A stretch of 7,342 nucleotides of DNA from Aquificaceae bacterium (GTDB lineage Bacteria > Aquificota > Aquificia > Aquificales > Aquificaceae). The translations under genes were made by a program, and so were the position numbers. Below are positions 6,267-7,342 of this stretch, piece by piece. The stretch spans positions 1 to 7,342 of the forward strand of contig JALSHX010000283.1 in NCBI GenBank assembly GCA_026982025.1, read 5' to 3'. Numbering within the stretch: position 1 is the first letter of the stretch; the number at the start of each line of letters is the position of its first letter. The notes beneath the pieces are model-generated. The model ran no database searches, was not told where the DNA came from, and saw nothing but the letters and a program-made list of their open reading frames with translations.

Positions 6267-6271
6267 GGAGG
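6265..6271 (+). promoter_or_regulatory. Ribosome binding site overlapping the ispD stop codon
   Basis: AAGGAGG begins on the last two bases of the ispD TAA (6264-6266) and lies six bases before ATG 6278, fixing that start and suggesting coupled translation. Confidence 0.8.
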
Positions 6272-6277
6272 AAGGAC

Positions 6278-7042
6278 ATGAGAATTTATTTTCCTGAAGC
6301 TGTGCTTTTGCTTCACGCTTTTCCACTCTGTTCCGATATGTACATGTTCCAAATGCAAGCTCTTGAAGAAATAGGAATTCCTTACATCGCTCCCGATTAT
6401 CCCGGATTCAACCTAACACCCCCTCCTCAAGGTGATATGACAATTTCAAGGCTTACGGACCTCGTGGTTGACTACACACGGTCCGTGGGTATCAGAAATC
6501 TAATTGCGGTGGGCGACAGCATGGGCGGTTACATAATTTTTGATATGTTCAGAAGATACCCTGACCTCCTTAAAGGTGCGGTCTTTGTGTCCACGCGTGC
6601 TGAGGGAGAGAGCCCGGAAGGTCAGAAGGCAAGAAAGGAACTCGCGGAGCGAGTTGAGAAGGAAGGAAAGGATTTTTTAATAAAGATGATGCTGGAAAAT
6701 CAAACATCTCCGGAGACAAAGAAGGATGAAAGAAAAATGACCCTCCTCAGGTCAATGATGGAGAAAGCGTCGGAGGAAGGGATAATAAAAACCCTGATGG
6801 CAATAGCAGAAAGGGAGGACAGCATGGATCTCCTAAAAGAAATCAAAGTGCCGGTTCTGGTTGTGGCAGGAGAAGATGACATGACCATAACTCCCCCAGA
6901 GGTAGTCGGTAAGATAGCAGAGGGAATTGAGGACTCAAGATTTGAGGTCCTCAAAAGCTCCGCCCATCTCCCGCCCTTTGAGAACCCCGAAGAATTTAAC
7001 AAACTTCTCATAGATTTTGTAGAATATTGCAGTAATACATGA
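6278..7042 (+). CDS. Alpha/beta hydrolase
   Basis: This 254-residue protein has the alpha/beta hydrolase layout. L-L-L-H-A-F-P (10-16) is the usual His-containing strand-loop that shapes the oxyanion hole. G-D-S-M-G-G (79-84) is the nucleophile elbow with Ser81. V-L-V-V-A-G-E-D-D (193-201) carries the acid, probably Asp201, and S-A-H-L-P-P-F-E-N-P-E-E-F (228-240) carries His230. A helical, highly charged cap lies between about 107 and 185. The triad is intact, so it should be an active serine hydrolase (esterase, lipase or C-C hydrolase type); the sequence does not reveal the substrate. There is no signal peptide, so it is likely cytoplasmic. It sits 11 bases after ispD, and its TGA overlaps the next ATG (ATGA at 7039-7042), so it belongs to the same transcript. 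A link to isoprenoid chemistry is not implied. Confidence 0.9.
   Translation: MRIYFPEAVLLLHAFPLCSDMYMFQMQALEEIGIPYIAPDYPGFNLTPPPQGDMTISRLTDLVVDYTRSVGIRNLIAVGDSMGGYIIFDMFRRYPDLLKGAVFVSTRAEGESPEGQKARKELAERVEKEGKDFLIKMMLENQTSPETKKDERKMTLLRSMMEKASEEGIIKTLMAIAEREDSMDLLKEIKVPVLVVAGEDDMTITPPEVVGKIAEGIEDSRFEVLKSSAHLPPFENPEEFNKLLIDFVEYCSNT
6929..6952 (+). other. Stem-loop within the hydrolase coding region
   Basis: GAGGACTCAA (6929-6938), a GAT loop, then TTGAGGTCCTC (6942-6952) pair in a 10-base-pair stem with one bulged G. It lies inside the gene, about 90 bases before its stop, and no T-run follows, so it is not a terminator. It could affect mRNA stability or be chance. Confidence 0.3.
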
Positions 7043-7342
7043 AAAAGATAATAAGAATATTCGTCTTTCTCGCACTTGCTGGAGTTCTGGCATTCACAGG
7101 TTACAATGTGTTCTTTTTAAAACCCAAGGTGCACAACCTTGATAAGCTTGAAAAACTACCGCGAAAAAAGGAGATAAGCCTCCTCGTTTCACCCAGAGCG
7201 TACGTTGACAGGGTTACGGTTAAGGCTATACAGGGCATGAAGGAGGTTATCCTCTTTGACGGCAAACTACCTGAGACAATTAACGAAATCACCTTCATAG
7301 TTGAGCCTAAAAAGATAGGTCTTTCCGACGGAAGTGCGCTGA
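7039..7342 (+). CDS. Membrane-anchored or exported protein, 3' partial
   Basis: The start ATG overlaps the previous stop (ATGA), so it is probably translated by coupling; no separate ribosome site is visible. The first 101 codons are in the window. Residues 1-4 are M-K-K-I, then comes a hydrophobic stretch of about 20 residues (I-I-R-I-F-V-F-L-A-L-A-G-V-L-A-F-T-G-Y) that acts as a signal peptide or N-terminal anchor. The rest should be outside the cytoplasmic membrane and reads as short beta-strands, including S-P-R-A-Y-V-D-R-V-T-V-K-A and E-I-T-F-I-V-E-P-K-K-I-G-L. This resembles, from memory only, the Ig-like or strand-rich N-terminal part of some M23 cell-wall endopeptidases; the catalytic part would be beyond the right edge, so the function is open. 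The exported nature is well supported; the peptidase idea is weak. Confidence 0.7.
   Translation, partial: MKKIIRIFVFLALAGVLAFTGYNVFFLKPKVHNLDKLEKLPRKKEISLLVSPRAYVDRVTVKAIQGMKEVILFDGKLPETINEITFIVEPKKIGLSDGSAL

Noticed and set aside
6700..7011. 103-codon minus-strand open frame opposite the hydrolase
   Set aside because: The plus strand holds the hydrolase acid and His motifs; the minus frame is Ser-rich with no features of its own.

Overview
The window is a gene-dense, single-strand stretch (everything supported reads on +) from what looks like a thermophilic bacterium, most likely in or near the Aquificota. This is an inference from protein composition (many Lys/Glu/Arg), AGA/AGG as the main arginine codons, strong AAGGAGG-type ribosome sites and tightly packed genes; no marker gene proves it.

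Left half (1-3182): an Rhs/YD-repeat locus, cut off at the window's left edge. The first visible residues are a C39-type cysteine peptidase domain (Cys at 9-11, His at 225-227, Asp at 273-275). Next come a peptide that resembles a double-glycine leader, a GC-rich Cys/Gly/Pro linker, an Rhs N-terminal domain and a long YD-repeat array. An in-frame TAA at 2157-2159 splits the reading frame; the same frame continues with YD repeats to 3182. The protein stops just after the conserved HNHQGSV of the Rhs core, so the end of the core and any C-terminal toxin are missing. The locus therefore looks like a decayed or displaced Rhs element.

Middle (3238-5202): a 654-residue protein that joins a PLD (HKD) phosphodiesterase domain, a HAS-barrel-like domain and a HerA/FtsK-type ATPase. 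It has its own strong ribosome site. It is the best candidate for an uncommon system here: a one-protein DNA translocase-nuclease, plausibly for defence. Its reading frame is open back into a T5 run inside the last Rhs codons.

Right half (5252-7342): a tight co-directional cluster of a 120-residue acidic protein of unknown function, IspD (MEP isoprenoid pathway), an alpha/beta hydrolase with an intact Ser-Asp-His triad, and the start of a membrane-anchored or exported protein that runs off the right edge. Gaps are 13 and 11 bases, then a 4-base ATGA overlap, so these four are probably one transcript, possibly including the PLD-HerA gene 49 bases upstream. No tRNA, rRNA, CRISPR array, insertion sequence or convincing terminator was seen, and no stretch of more than 300 bases lacks a gene.
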